Source: Hydrogenovibrio sp. UBA654 (lineage in GTDB: Bacteria > Pseudomonadota > Gammaproteobacteria > Thiomicrospirales > Thiomicrospiraceae). From it: a stretch of 13,956 nucleotides of DNA. Of the stretch, positions 6,072-13,166 are shown piece after piece. A program made the position numbers and the translations under genes. The notes under the pieces were generated by a model. It made no database searches, was not told the origin of the DNA, and saw nothing but the letters and a program-made list of their open reading frames with translations. Position 1 is the stretch's first letter. Each line of letters opens with the position of its first letter. The DNA lies in contig DBOE01000057.1 of the NCBI GenBank assembly GCA_002299585.1, forward strand, positions 1 to 13,956, given 5' to 3'.

Positions 6072-6350
6072 TTATTTCCAATACATATAAGAACCCATAT
6101 TATATACTTCTGTATAGCCTAAAGATTGTAAAAACTGCATTGCTACTTCTGAACGATTTCCTGAACGACAAAATACGACTACTGGAAGATCTTTATCAAG
6201 AGTAGCTACTGAAGATTCAAGCTCTTGTAATGGTATATTAACCGCACTAGGCAATTGGCTAGATAAAAATTCAGCAGGTGTTCTTACATCAATAAACTGA
6301 GCGTTTTTTTCTTTAATTAATTTTTTTGTATCTTCACATGAAATAAACAT
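6072..6350 (-). CDS. Single-domain rhodanese (GlpE/PspE-like sulfurtransferase)
   Basis: A 92-residue protein that would move sulfane sulfur to a thiophilic acceptor through a cysteine persulfide. It is a single rhodanese domain with the family's FIDVRTPAEF (19-28) and the active-site loop CRSGNRS starting at Cys61. No signal peptide is visible, so it is probably cytoplasmic. The ATG is preceded by AGAGAGG about 10 nt upstream. It sits downstream of pgpA with a 56-nt gap, possibly in the argG-pgpA transcript. The physiological sulfur donor and acceptor cannot be read from sequence. Confidence 0.92.
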   Translation of the reverse strand: MFISCEDTKKLIKEKNAQFIDVRTPAEFLSSQLPSAVNIPLQELESSVATLDKDLPVVVFCRSGNRSEVAMQFLQSLGYTEVYNMGSYMYWK

Positions 6351-6406
6351 TGATGTTATTTTCCTCTCTCAAAATTTGAACCATATTGTATGGTATTTTA
6401 TAGTCA

Positions 6407-6898
6407 TTAAAGACTGAAAATATTATGGGTAGCCCAAATAATAGTTATGCTATAAACTGCAGCAAGAATATCATCAACCATAATCCCTACCCCCCCCCCT
6501 ATTTCCTGGTCTGCTAAATTAATCGGCCAAGGCTTAGCTATATCAAATCCACGAAAGATAATAAAAGCCAAAACCCAATATAAATAACTTTGCTCTGGTA
6601 GAAATAATAATACTAACCAAATACCAGCAAATTCATCCCAGACAATTCCACCGTGGTCATGTACACCAACTATCTCCGCCGACTTACCACAAATGTAGCT
6701 GCCAAAAACAATACTGAATATAAATAGAGCTATCGCCGCCGCTTCGCTCCATAAGAGGATAGGAATAAATAATAACAAGCCAAGTAAAGTTCCAAAAGTT
6801 CCAGGAGCCTTAGGTACTAGCCCTGAGCCAAACCCAAAACCCAACATTAACACTGGGCTTTTAACTAACTGACTAAAGCTAGGTATTGGGTTTAACAA
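6407..6898 (-). CDS. pgpA: Phosphatidylglycerophosphatase A
   Basis: Removes the phosphate from phosphatidylglycerophosphate at the inner membrane to give phosphatidylglycerol. The 163-residue protein has the family blocks GFGSGLVPKAPGTFGT (21-36), DHGGIVWDEFAGIW (81-94), FDIAKPWPI (118-126) and GIMVDD (138-143). Hydrophobic stretches between them are the expected membrane segments. The start is a TTG one base after the argG stop (TAATTTG). The next in-frame ATG, at residue 18, would leave almost nothing before the first conserved block, so TTG is preferred, probably with translational coupling to argG. A run of ten G bases on the coding strand encodes the glycines just before the catalytic Asp pair, so slippage would truncate the enzyme there. 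Confidence 0.94.
   Translation of the reverse strand: MLNPIPSFSQLVKSPVLMLGFGFGSGLVPKAPGTFGTLLGLLLFIPILLWSEAAAIALFIFSIVFGSYICGKSAEIVGVHDHGGIVWDEFAGIWLVLLFLPEQSYLYWVLAFIIFRGFDIAKPWPINLADQEIGGGVGIMVDDILAAVYSITIIWATHNIFSL
6490..6499. repeat. Ten-base C/G homopolymer inside pgpA
   Basis: Ten consecutive C on the plus strand (G on the coding strand) code for three glycines and part of the next codon, upstream of GIMVDD. In such an AT-rich region this is a striking run. The other long C/G runs I noticed are seven bases (7532-7538 in argG and 9622-9628 between genes). The frame is intact in this assembly. Confidence 0.9.
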
Positions 6899-6899
6899 A

Positions 6900-8108
6900 T
6901 TACTTACGCTTTTTTGCTGCAGTTCTTAGTCGCAAAGCATTTAACTTAATAAAACCTTCCGCATCAGAGTGGTCATAAGCTCCACCATCATCTTCAAAGG
7001 TAGCTATATCTTCATCAAATAAACTAAACTTAGAACTACGACCAACAATGCTAACATTGCCTTTGTATATCTTCAAACGCACATTACCAGTTACAAACTC
7101 TTGCGAGTTATCAATCAATGCTTGTAACATTTCCCGCTCTGGAGAAAACCAAAAACCGTTATAAATCATTTCAGCATATTTGGGCATAAGTTCATCTTTT
7201 AAGTGGCCCGCATTTCTATCTAGCGTTAAGGACTCCATCGCACGATGAGCTTTTAGCATTATCGTTCCTGCAGGAGTTTCATAGCAACCACGGGCTTTCA
7301 TACCTACAAAACGATTTTCTACTATGTCATCACGACCAACTCCGTTTTCACCACCCACTTTATTTAGATATTCCATCACAGTTGCAGGTGACATATTGTT
7401 ACCATTAATTGCAACTATGTCTCCTTTTTCATAACCAATATCTAAATAGGTGGCTTTATCAGGTGCATTTTCTGGAGCAACTGTCCATAACCACATATCT
7501 TCTTCAGGCTCATTCGCTGGGTCTTCAATAACCCCCCCTTCATAAGAAATATGCAACAAATTAGCGTCCATTGAATAAGGCGACTTTTGCCATTTTTTCT
7601 TTTCTACCGCAATATTATGCTTTTCTGCATATGCCATTAATTTTTCGCGCGAAAGTAAATCCCACTCACGCCAAGGAGCAATTACTTTAACATCTGGCAT
7701 TAGTGCATAAGCATTTAACTCAAACCTAACCTGATCATTGCCTTTACCTGTTGCTCCATGAGAAATGGCATCAGCACCCACTTTTTTAGCTATTTCAACC
7801 AGTCGTTTAGAAATTAATGGGCGAGCAATAGAAGTTCCTAACAAATACTCCCCTTCATAAATCGCGTTGGCACGCATCATAGGAAAAACAAAGTCTTTCG
7901 CAAATTCTTCTCGTAAATCTTCAATGTAAATTTCTTTAATACCCATCGCTTCTGCTTTTGCACGAGCAGGCTCAATCTCCTCTCCCTGACCAATATCAGC
8001 AGTAAAAGTTACCACTGCACAGTTATATTCATCCTGTAACCACTTTGCAATAATTGAAGTATCCAAGCCACCAGAATAGGCTAAAACCACTTTTTTTACC
8101 TGCGACAT
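6900..8108 (-). CDS. argG: Argininosuccinate synthase
   Basis: Joins citrulline and aspartate with ATP hydrolysis to AMP, the seventh step of arginine synthesis, in the cytoplasm. The 402-residue protein carries the ATP-pyrophosphatase loop AYSGGLDTS (10-18), GTSIARP, HGATGKGNDQVRFE and SMDANLLHISYEGG, all standard for the family, and its length is typical. The ATG is preceded by TTAGGT. A TATAAT hexamer sits about 36 nt upstream. The stop codon is one base from the pgpA start, so argG and pgpA are probably one transcript. No other arginine genes lie in the window. Confidence 0.98.
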   Translation of the reverse strand: MSQVKKVVLAYSGGLDTSIIAKWLQDEYNCAVVTFTADIGQGEEIEPARAKAEAMGIKEIYIEDLREEFAKDFVFPMMRANAIYEGEYLLGTSIARPLISKRLVEIAKKVGADAISHGATGKGNDQVRFELNAYALMPDVKVIAPWREWDLLSREKLMAYAEKHNIAVEKKKWQKSPYSMDANLLHISYEGGVIEDPANEPEEDMWLWTVAPENAPDKATYLDIGYEKGDIVAINGNNMSPATVMEYLNKVGGENGVGRDDIVENRFVGMKARGCYETPAGTIMLKAHRAMESLTLDRNAGHLKDELMPKYAEMIYNGFWFSPEREMLQALIDNSQEFVTGNVRLKIYKGNVSIVGRSSKFSLFDEDIATFEDDGGAYDHSDAEGFIKLNALRLRTAAKKRK

Positions 8109-8143
8109 ATATTATTTACCTAACTAGTCTATTAATTGTGCGG

Positions 8144-8149
8144 ATTATA
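8144..8149 (-). promoter_or_regulatory. Probable -10 box of the argG promoter
   Basis: The minus strand reads TATAAT, an exact sigma-70 -10 hexamer, ending 36 nt before the argG ATG. This would give a leader of about 29 nt. No convincing -35 box is visible at 16-18 nt spacing. The 89-nt gap to psd must also carry the psd promoter, which I could not place. Confidence 0.5.
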
Positions 8150-8197
8150 CATTAAAATTACCTAATATTTTTAGCATAAAATTAAGGTAATGAATTT

Positions 8198-9214
8198 ATG
8201 AATTTTATAGATTATTTAAAAGTTGCACCACAATATATTTTACCAAAGCATTTTGCCTCAACCCTAATGCACTGGTTTATGCAAATTGAGCAACCTTGGA
8301 TTAAAACGTCAATAACTAAACTAATGATAAAGGCTTTTAAAATAGATGTTTCTGAAGCAAAATATGAAGACCTTGAATTCTATATAAACTTTAATGCTTT
8401 TTTTACTAGAGCATTAAAAGCTGAGGCAAGGCCAATAGATAATACGCCAGATGCCTGGTGTAGCCCTGTTGATGGTTTGATAAGCCAATCACAGCCAATA
8501 AACGGCAACAAAATGATTCAAGCAAAATATCATGAATATACTACCGAAGCATTAGTCGGTGGCGATATTGAATATGCTAAACGATTTCAAGATGGTGACA
8601 GTACGGTTATTTATTTATCACCAAAAGACTATCACCGTATTCATTGCCCCTGTGATGCTAAACTGGTTTCCATGACTTATATTCCTGGGGATTTATTTGC
8701 AGTAAACCCTTCTACTGTTAAGGTTGTTGATGGCTTATTTGCTCGTAATGAGCGCTTAGTTATTAGATTCGAAAATGATAAAAGTGTATTTTGTTTAGTT
8801 ATGGTTGGAGCTATCTTTGTTGGTAGTATGGAAACAGTTTGGGAGGGTAAAATAACCCCTGAATACAAACCAACAATTCAACATTGGGACTATTCTGATC
8901 AGGATATTTCTTTTATAAAAGGCGATGAAATTGGCCGTTTTAATATGGGTTCTACCGTTGTTCTGCTGATACCTAAAAACATTATGGTGGAATTAGGTCA
9001 GTTTGCAGAGAAAACTCCCGTTAAAATGGGCGAGTTTTTAAGCAGTTACGATATAAAAATTGACGTAAAACCAGAAGTAAAACCAGAAGTACAACCAACC
9101 ATTACTCCAAGTTTGAACCTAAATTTAAAACCTGATGTGGAGCACCACATAAAAGATGACATAAAAACTTACCTAAAAAATAAAACAGAAAATAACCCGG
9201 AGAACAATACATGA
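8198..9214 (+). CDS. psd: Phosphatidylserine decarboxylase proenzyme
   Basis: Makes phosphatidylethanolamine from phosphatidylserine at the inner membrane. The proenzyme of 338 residues cuts itself to form a pyruvoyl group. The triad is visible: Asp92 in SPVDG, His149 in KDYHRIHCP, and Ser252 in NMGST. Cleavage is predicted between Gly251 and Ser252. The usual motif is LGST; here it is MGST, a conservative change. After about residue 285 there is a C-terminal tail of about 50 residues, low in complexity, with KPEV repeats and many Asn, Lys and Glu. E. coli Psd also has a variable acidic tail but is shorter (322). The ribosome site is AAGG, 10 nt before the ATG. The stop codon overlaps the start of the PII gene (ATGA), so the two are translationally coupled. 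Confidence 0.96.
   Translation: MNFIDYLKVAPQYILPKHFASTLMHWFMQIEQPWIKTSITKLMIKAFKIDVSEAKYEDLEFYINFNAFFTRALKAEARPIDNTPDAWCSPVDGLISQSQPINGNKMIQAKYHEYTTEALVGGDIEYAKRFQDGDSTVIYLSPKDYHRIHCPCDAKLVSMTYIPGDLFAVNPSTVKVVDGLFARNERLVIRFENDKSVFCLVMVGAIFVGSMETVWEGKITPEYKPTIQHWDYSDQDISFIKGDEIGRFNMGSTVVLLIPKNIMVELGQFAEKTPVKMGEFLSSYDIKIDVKPEVKPEVQPTITPSLNLNLKPDVEHHIKDDIKTYLKNKTENNPENNT
9065..9088 (+). repeat. Two perfect 12-bp repeats in the psd tail
   Basis: GTAAAACCAGAA occurs twice in a row (9065-9076, 9077-9088), followed by a diverged partial third unit starting GTACAACCA. They encode the KPEV-KPEV-QPT stretch of the C-terminal tail. Being in-frame, they would change tail length without breaking the gene. 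Confidence 0.8.
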
Positions 9215-9549
9215 AAATGATTACTGCAATTATTAAACCTTTTAAATTAGATGATGTTCGTGAAGCTTTGCATGACCTTGAAATAAACGGTTTAACCGTA
9301 ACCGATGTTAAAGGTTATGGTCGCCAAAAAGGTCATACAGAAATGTATCGTGGAGCGGAGTATGTTATAGATTTTTTACCAAAAATAAAAATTGAAGTTG
9401 CTATAGAAGCTAGTAAGGTAGATTCTGCAATAGAAACCATTATAAATTCAGCACAAACTGGAAAAATTGGTGACGGTAAAATATTTGTAACTCCTATTGA
9501 GCAAACTATCCGTATCCGCACTGGTGAATCAGGAGTTGAAGCTCTATAA
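9211..9549 (+). CDS. glnB: PII nitrogen regulatory protein (GlnB/GlnK type)
   Basis: Trimeric cytoplasmic signal protein that binds ATP/ADP and 2-oxoglutarate. It normally controls NtrB, glutamine synthetase adenylyltransferase or AmtB. The 112-residue length is exact for the family. Conserved pieces are IIKPFKLDDVREAL, GRQKGHTEMYRGAEYVIDF with Tyr51 as the uridylylation site in the T-loop, TGKIGDGKIFV, and the C-terminal RIRTGE. The first ATG (9211) is chosen because GGAG lies 8 nt upstream; the second, at 9217, is too far from it. It overlaps the psd stop by 4 nt (ATGA). No amtB or glnA adjoins it, so GlnB versus GlnK is undecided; the symbol marks the family. It converges on ntrC, its likely pathway partner. 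No clear terminator follows. Confidence 0.95.
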   Translation: MKMITAIIKPFKLDDVREALHDLEINGLTVTDVKGYGRQKGHTEMYRGAEYVIDFLPKIKIEVAIEASKVDSAIETIINSAQTGKIGDGKIFVTPIEQTIRIRTGESGVEAL

Positions 9550-9574
9550 ATTTTACTAAACAGAAACACCCAAT

Positions 9575-9688
9575 CTATGCACTATGAACCTGTTTAATAC
9601 CACTAAGGGATTCTAGTATATGGGGGGGAGTTTCCCATTGCCAACTTTCTAAGTAGCGATTTGGGTTAAAAACTCCTGTTTTAAAAAT
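9575..9688 (-). other. Unassigned 37-codon open frame after ntrC
   Basis: On the minus strand, in a different frame from ntrC, an open stretch runs from just after an in-frame TAG at 9691-9689 to TAG at 9577-9575. It would encode a peptide including NPNRYLESWQWETPP and ending GIKQVHSA. AGGAG lies at about 9678-9674 near the ntrC stop, but no ATG, GTG or TTG follows at usable spacing. The two Trp and two Pro look protein-like, so this may be the relic of a lost gene or a chance frame. I recognise no family. Confidence 0.25.
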
Positions 9689-11111
9689 CTAAATCTTGAG
9701 TCTTACGGGTTAGAGTGTTTCTACCCCAGCCTAATAATTTGGCTGCTTTTTGGCGACGATTTTTTGTTTTTTCCATTGCTGATTGGATTAATATTTTTTC
9801 AAATTCTGGCTCTAAACAAGTGTGTAATTCTATTTTCCCTGAATTTAAGAAATCATCAGCATAACTTTTTAATAAAGACTTCCAGTCAACTCCATCATTG
9901 ATAGTTATAGGCGAGATATCGCTAGCTTGCAAGTCTAATGGCATATCTTCCATAGTGACTACTTTGTCTGGGGCCATTATAGTTAACCATGTACACAAGC
10001 TTCTTATTTGCCGTACATTACCAGGCCAAGGTAGCAGGGTTAAATAGTGTTCAACTTCTTTATTTAATTTTTTTTGCTCTAAAGAATAGAGCTTTGCTTC
10101 TTGCTCTAAATAATATTTTATTATTAGAATAATGTCTTCTTTACGATCTCGCAAAGCAGGTACCTGAATACGAATAACATTTAAACGATATAATAAATCT
10201 TCTCTAAACTTACCTTGGCCAACCATCTCTGCCATATTTTGGTGAGTAGCTGCAATAACTCTAACATCCACATTTATTGGTGTTTTACCTCCTACTCTAT
10301 AAAAACTACCATCATTTAGCACTCGTAACAGTCTGGTTTGCATATCTATTGGCATATCACCAATTTCATCAAGAAATAATGTGCCACCATTTGCTTCTTC
10401 AAAACGGCCTATTCGTTGTGTTAAAGCTCCAGTAAAAGATCCTCTTTCATGCCCAAATAATTCTGATTCTAATAAGTTTCTTGGGATTGCTGCAGTATTA
10501 ATGGCTACAAAGGGTTTTAATGACCTGTTACTTAAATTGTACAATGCTCTAGCAACTAATTCCTTACCAGTTCCTGTTTCACCATTAATTAAAACTGTTA
10601 CATCTAATTTGGATACCCTACCTAATATCCTAAATACTTCTTGCATAGCAGGAGCAGAACCAATAATATTTAACGGTTGATGTTTTTGCTTAATTTGACG
10701 TTTTAATTTTTTACTTGAAAATTTCTTTCTTATTGCTCTATCTATAATTGCTAGGGCATCATCAATCTCAAAAGGTTTTGGTAAATAATCAAAAGCACTA
10801 CTTTGAAAAGATTTTACTGCTGTATCAAGATCTGCATTAGCCGTCATTAAGATAAAAGGGATCGATTTATCAAAATCATAAACTAAATCCATAAACTCAA
10901 GACCGGTCATTCCCTGCATAAGAACATCTGAAATAATTACCGTTGGAGGGGTTTTTTCTAATTTTTTTACAGCTTCTATTGCTGAATTAAATACCACAAC
11001 GTTATAGGGCTTTTCATCCATAGATTCGTTTAAAACCCATCTAATAGAAGCATCATCATCGACTATCCATATTACTGGGTTCTTATTTTCATTTGCTGAA
11101 TTAGCTTTCAT
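9681..11111 (-). CDS. ntrC: Nitrogen response regulator NtrC (sigma-54 activator)
   Basis: Activates sigma-54 promoters for nitrogen assimilation when phosphorylated by NtrB. The 476 residues show a receiver domain (about 12-130) with phospho-acceptor Asp62, Thr90 and Lys112. The AAA+ domain has Walker A GETGTGKE (177-184), the sigma-54 contact loop GSFTGA (224-229), Walker B GGTLFLDEIGD (242-252) and WPGNVRQ (362-368). A Fis-type helix-turn-helix ends it, with AAKLLGWGRNTLTRK (456-470) as in enteric NtrC. Two motif changes stand out: the loop is GSFTGA rather than GAFTGA, and the receiver reads DVLMQG where NtrC usually has DxxMPG. The frame is intact. The ATG overlaps the ntrB stop by 11 nt, so the pair is coupled. 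It is the last gene of the operon. Confidence 0.97.
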   Translation of the reverse strand: MKANSANENKNPVIWIVDDDASIRWVLNESMDEKPYNVVVFNSAIEAVKKLEKTPPTVIISDVLMQGMTGLEFMDLVYDFDKSIPFILMTANADLDTAVKSFQSSAFDYLPKPFEIDDALAIIDRAIRKKFSSKKLKRQIKQKHQPLNIIGSAPAMQEVFRILGRVSKLDVTVLINGETGTGKELVARALYNLSNRSLKPFVAINTAAIPRNLLESELFGHERGSFTGALTQRIGRFEEANGGTLFLDEIGDMPIDMQTRLLRVLNDGSFYRVGGKTPINVDVRVIAATHQNMAEMVGQGKFREDLLYRLNVIRIQVPALRDRKEDIILIIKYYLEQEAKLYSLEQKKLNKEVEHYLTLLPWPGNVRQIRSLCTWLTIMAPDKVVTMEDMPLDLQASDISPITINDGVDWKSLLKSYADDFLNSGKIELHTCLEPEFEKILIQSAMEKTKNRRQKAAKLLGWGRNTLTRKTQDLDF

Positions 11112-12174
11112 TTTTTACAACCTCTATTGGCAAATAAATATTAAAAATTGTATTGCCAGGTTTGCTTTCTGCAACGATTAAACCTTGGTGATTTCTAATG
11201 ACATTTTGTGCAACAGGTAAACCTAAGCCAGTCCCTTCTTTTTTGGAAGTTACCATTGGATAAAACATTTTATCAAAAATGTTTGGACAAATACCCTCAC
11301 CCTGATCTATTATGCTAATAACTGCTACTACAGGGTAGGTTTTGGAACTTAAGGTAAATCTTGTCTCAACACGAGTTTTTATTGTCAAAAGGCCACCATA
11401 TTTTTGCATGGCTTGTATTGCATTTTTAACAATATTTAAAAAAGCTTGCACCATAGACTCAAAGTCCATAAAAATTTCTGGAATACTTGGGTCATAGTCT
11501 AACTTTATTAAAATATTATCGGTTTTTTCAACATCAATAACTTCTAAAACATAGCTAAGAACGCCATGTATATCGCGTTTTTCTTTAAGCCCATATTTTG
11601 ATGGTCCTAACATTCTATCAACCAGGTTTTTTAGCCTATTTACTTCATTGGTAATTACTCCTATAAATTTTTCTGATTTTTCATTACGGGGTATTCTTTT
11701 TCTTAATAATTGTGCGGAGCCATAAATTCCAGCTAAAGAATTTTTAATTTCATGAGCAAGTGCTTTAACTAACAATCTACCTGCTTCATATTGATGCCAT
11801 CGTTCTCCTTCATCAGAAATCCTATGTAGTCGTTTGGTATCATACATTTCAATTAACCAACCATCTGTGCCAGATACTTCATAAAACAAAATATTACAGG
11901 TTAAATAAGTTTTTTTATTATTAGGAAGGTTTACCTCATAATCATGCAAAGTTAATCTACCCGTACCACAGGCTTTAATTTCATCTAATAGTTTGGGCAG
12001 TATATCACGCCAATTTACACCAATTACTTTTACTACACTAAGTTGCAACAACTCAGATGCTGCTAAATTAATAAACCGAACATCTTCATTTTTATCTAAC
12101 CAAATAACAGCAGTTGTTAAACCTAAAAGTATTTCTAAGCTAATAGCTTCTGAAAGAACTGGCTCATATTTCAA
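11101..12174 (-). CDS. ntrB: Nitrogen sensor histidine kinase NtrB
   Basis: Cytoplasmic kinase/phosphatase that sets NtrC phosphorylation under PII control. The 357 residues contain an N-terminal PAS domain (about 10-115), a dimerisation/phospho-acceptor region with His141 in LAHEIKN, and a catalytic domain with N box (NIVKNAIQAM, 247-256), DQGEGI (290-295) and GTGLGL (314-319). The FYPMV signature of NtrB is present (304-308). The H-box Pro of HEIKNP is Ser here. No membrane segments are seen. The start is TTG one base after the stop of the metalloregulator gene (TAATTTG), without a clear ribosome site. No in-frame ATG lies close downstream, so reinitiation is likely. Confidence 0.96.
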   Translation of the reverse strand: MKYEPVLSEAISLEILLGLTTAVIWLDKNEDVRFINLAASELLQLSVVKVIGVNWRDILPKLLDEIKACGTGRLTLHDYEVNLPNNKKTYLTCNILFYEVSGTDGWLIEMYDTKRLHRISDEGERWHQYEAGRLLVKALAHEIKNSLAGIYGSAQLLRKRIPRNEKSEKFIGVITNEVNRLKNLVDRMLGPSKYGLKEKRDIHGVLSYVLEVIDVEKTDNILIKLDYDPSIPEIFMDFESMVQAFLNIVKNAIQAMQKYGGLLTIKTRVETRFTLSSKTYPVVAVISIIDQGEGICPNIFDKMFYPMVTSKKEGTGLGLPVAQNVIRNHQGLIVAESKPGNTIFNIYLPIEVVKNES

Positions 12175-12175
12175 A

Positions 12176-12838
12176 TTAACATACCAAGATTGATCGAGAA
12201 AGCTTATAGTCTAAAGCGAAAAATTGTTTATTTATTTCTATCGATAATGGTCCATTAAAAGGTGATTTTGAATGGATTAATACCTGTGCATCTTTAATCA
12301 TGCCAATAGAGGAGAAATATCTTAGCTCTTCAGGAGTACGATTTTGAATCCGAATTATTTGTGCAATAGTTTTTTCAGGAAATTCCACTAAGGGAACAAC
12401 ATCATCGGAGATTATTTCACCATTCTCGTCAGGAATAGGAGAACCATGGGGGTCTCTTAAAGGCCTTCCTAATGATTCCCACATCCTATCAGTAAATTTA
12501 TTACTAATTGCATGCTCTAATACCTCTGCTTCAACATCAACTTCATCCCAAGAATAACCAAGTTTTTCTACTAAAAATTGTTCTAAAACTCTATGCTTTC
12601 TAATAATATTTAAAGCTATTTTTCTACCCTTAGGCAATAGCTCAACACCATAATATGGTTCATAGCTAATAAGGTCATGCTCTGCTAATTTTTTTAACAT
12701 ATTAGAAACCGATGCTTGAGAGATTGATAATCTATCGGCAATATCAGAAGTACTTACTCCCTTATTTTCAGGGCTTATATTCTTATCTGATAACTTATAA
12801 ATTATTTTCAAATAATCTTCAAAAGCTTTACTTAACAT
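12176..12838 (-). CDS. DtxR/MntR-family metal-dependent repressor
   Basis: DNA-binding repressor expected to sense Fe(II) or Mn(II). The 220 residues comprise a winged helix-turn-helix (about 5-70, with STSDIADRLSISQASVSNML), a metal-binding dimer domain (about 75-140) and a C-terminal SH3-like domain (about 150-220). Likely metal ligands are Asp8, His82, Glu105, Glu108 and His109, which line up with B. subtilis MntR Asp8, His77, Glu99, Glu102 and His103. The position of MntR Glu11 appears to be Lys11. The third domain is a DtxR/IdeR trait that MntR lacks, so the subtype is mixed and I give no symbol. Its ATG overlaps the stop of the small membrane protein gene by one base (TAATG), and ntrB follows after one base. 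Genes it controls are not evident. Confidence 0.9.
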   Translation of the reverse strand: MLSKAFEDYLKIIYKLSDKNISPENKGVSTSDIADRLSISQASVSNMLKKLAEHDLISYEPYYGVELLPKGRKIALNIIRKHRVLEQFLVEKLGYSWDEVDVEAEVLEHAISNKFTDRMWESLGRPLRDPHGSPIPDENGEIISDDVVPLVEFPEKTIAQIIRIQNRTPEELRYFSSIGMIKDAQVLIHSKSPFNGPLSIEINKQFFALDYKLSRSILVC

Positions 12839-13101
12839 TATTTATTACCTAGCTTTAAAGACATCATTTCTTTAACCACATTTGCATCAGGAAATGCAAA
12901 CACATAAAATACTAAAAGTATAACCAGCACAATAAACCTACCAATACTTGGTAATTTAACTAGAGGATGACTCATAATTATAAAAGCCATCGCTACAACC
13001 ACTCCACTCCATGTGGATAAGGTAATAGCTAACATAACTAGTAAAGCACCAAATGCCATAAAATAATAATGCCAAGTAAATTTTGCTTTTTTGTTTGCCA
13101 C
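12838..13101 (-). CDS. Small membrane protein of unknown function
   Basis: An 87-residue basic-N-terminal protein that I do not recognise. It has three hydrophobic stretches that could cross the inner membrane, at about 12-28, 31-46 and 56-70, and a charged C-terminus ending LKLGNK. The start is GTG with AAGG about 10 nt upstream (AAGGATATTACCTAGTG), a well-placed ribosome site, so expression is credible. It is the first gene of the operon with the metalloregulator, ntrB and ntrC and overlaps the next gene by one base. A role in metal or ammonium handling would be a guess from context alone. Confidence 0.75.
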   Translation of the reverse strand: MANKKAKFTWHYYFMAFGALLVMLAITLSTWSGVVVAMAFIIMSHPLVKLPSIGRFIVLVILLVFYVFAFPDANVVKEMMSLKLGNK

Positions 13102-13166
13102 TAGGTAATATCCTTATTTAATTAATGTAGCTATTTTAAAACAAAATAATAACAAGAGGAAATAAA

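Noticed and set aside
9620..9638. ATGGG...CCCAT hairpin as a terminator between PII gene and ntrC
   Set aside because: The stem is only 5 bp and neither side is followed by a T run, so it does not meet the usual form of an intrinsic terminator.
9550..9680. Possible tRNA or small RNA in the convergent gap
   Set aside because: I could not find acceptor, anticodon and T arms with consistent pairing; the gap is 131 nt and shows no cloverleaf.
10381..10680. Plus-strand open frame antisense to ntrC
   Set aside because: It lies wholly within the conserved AAA+ domain of ntrC and its translation has no recognisable features.
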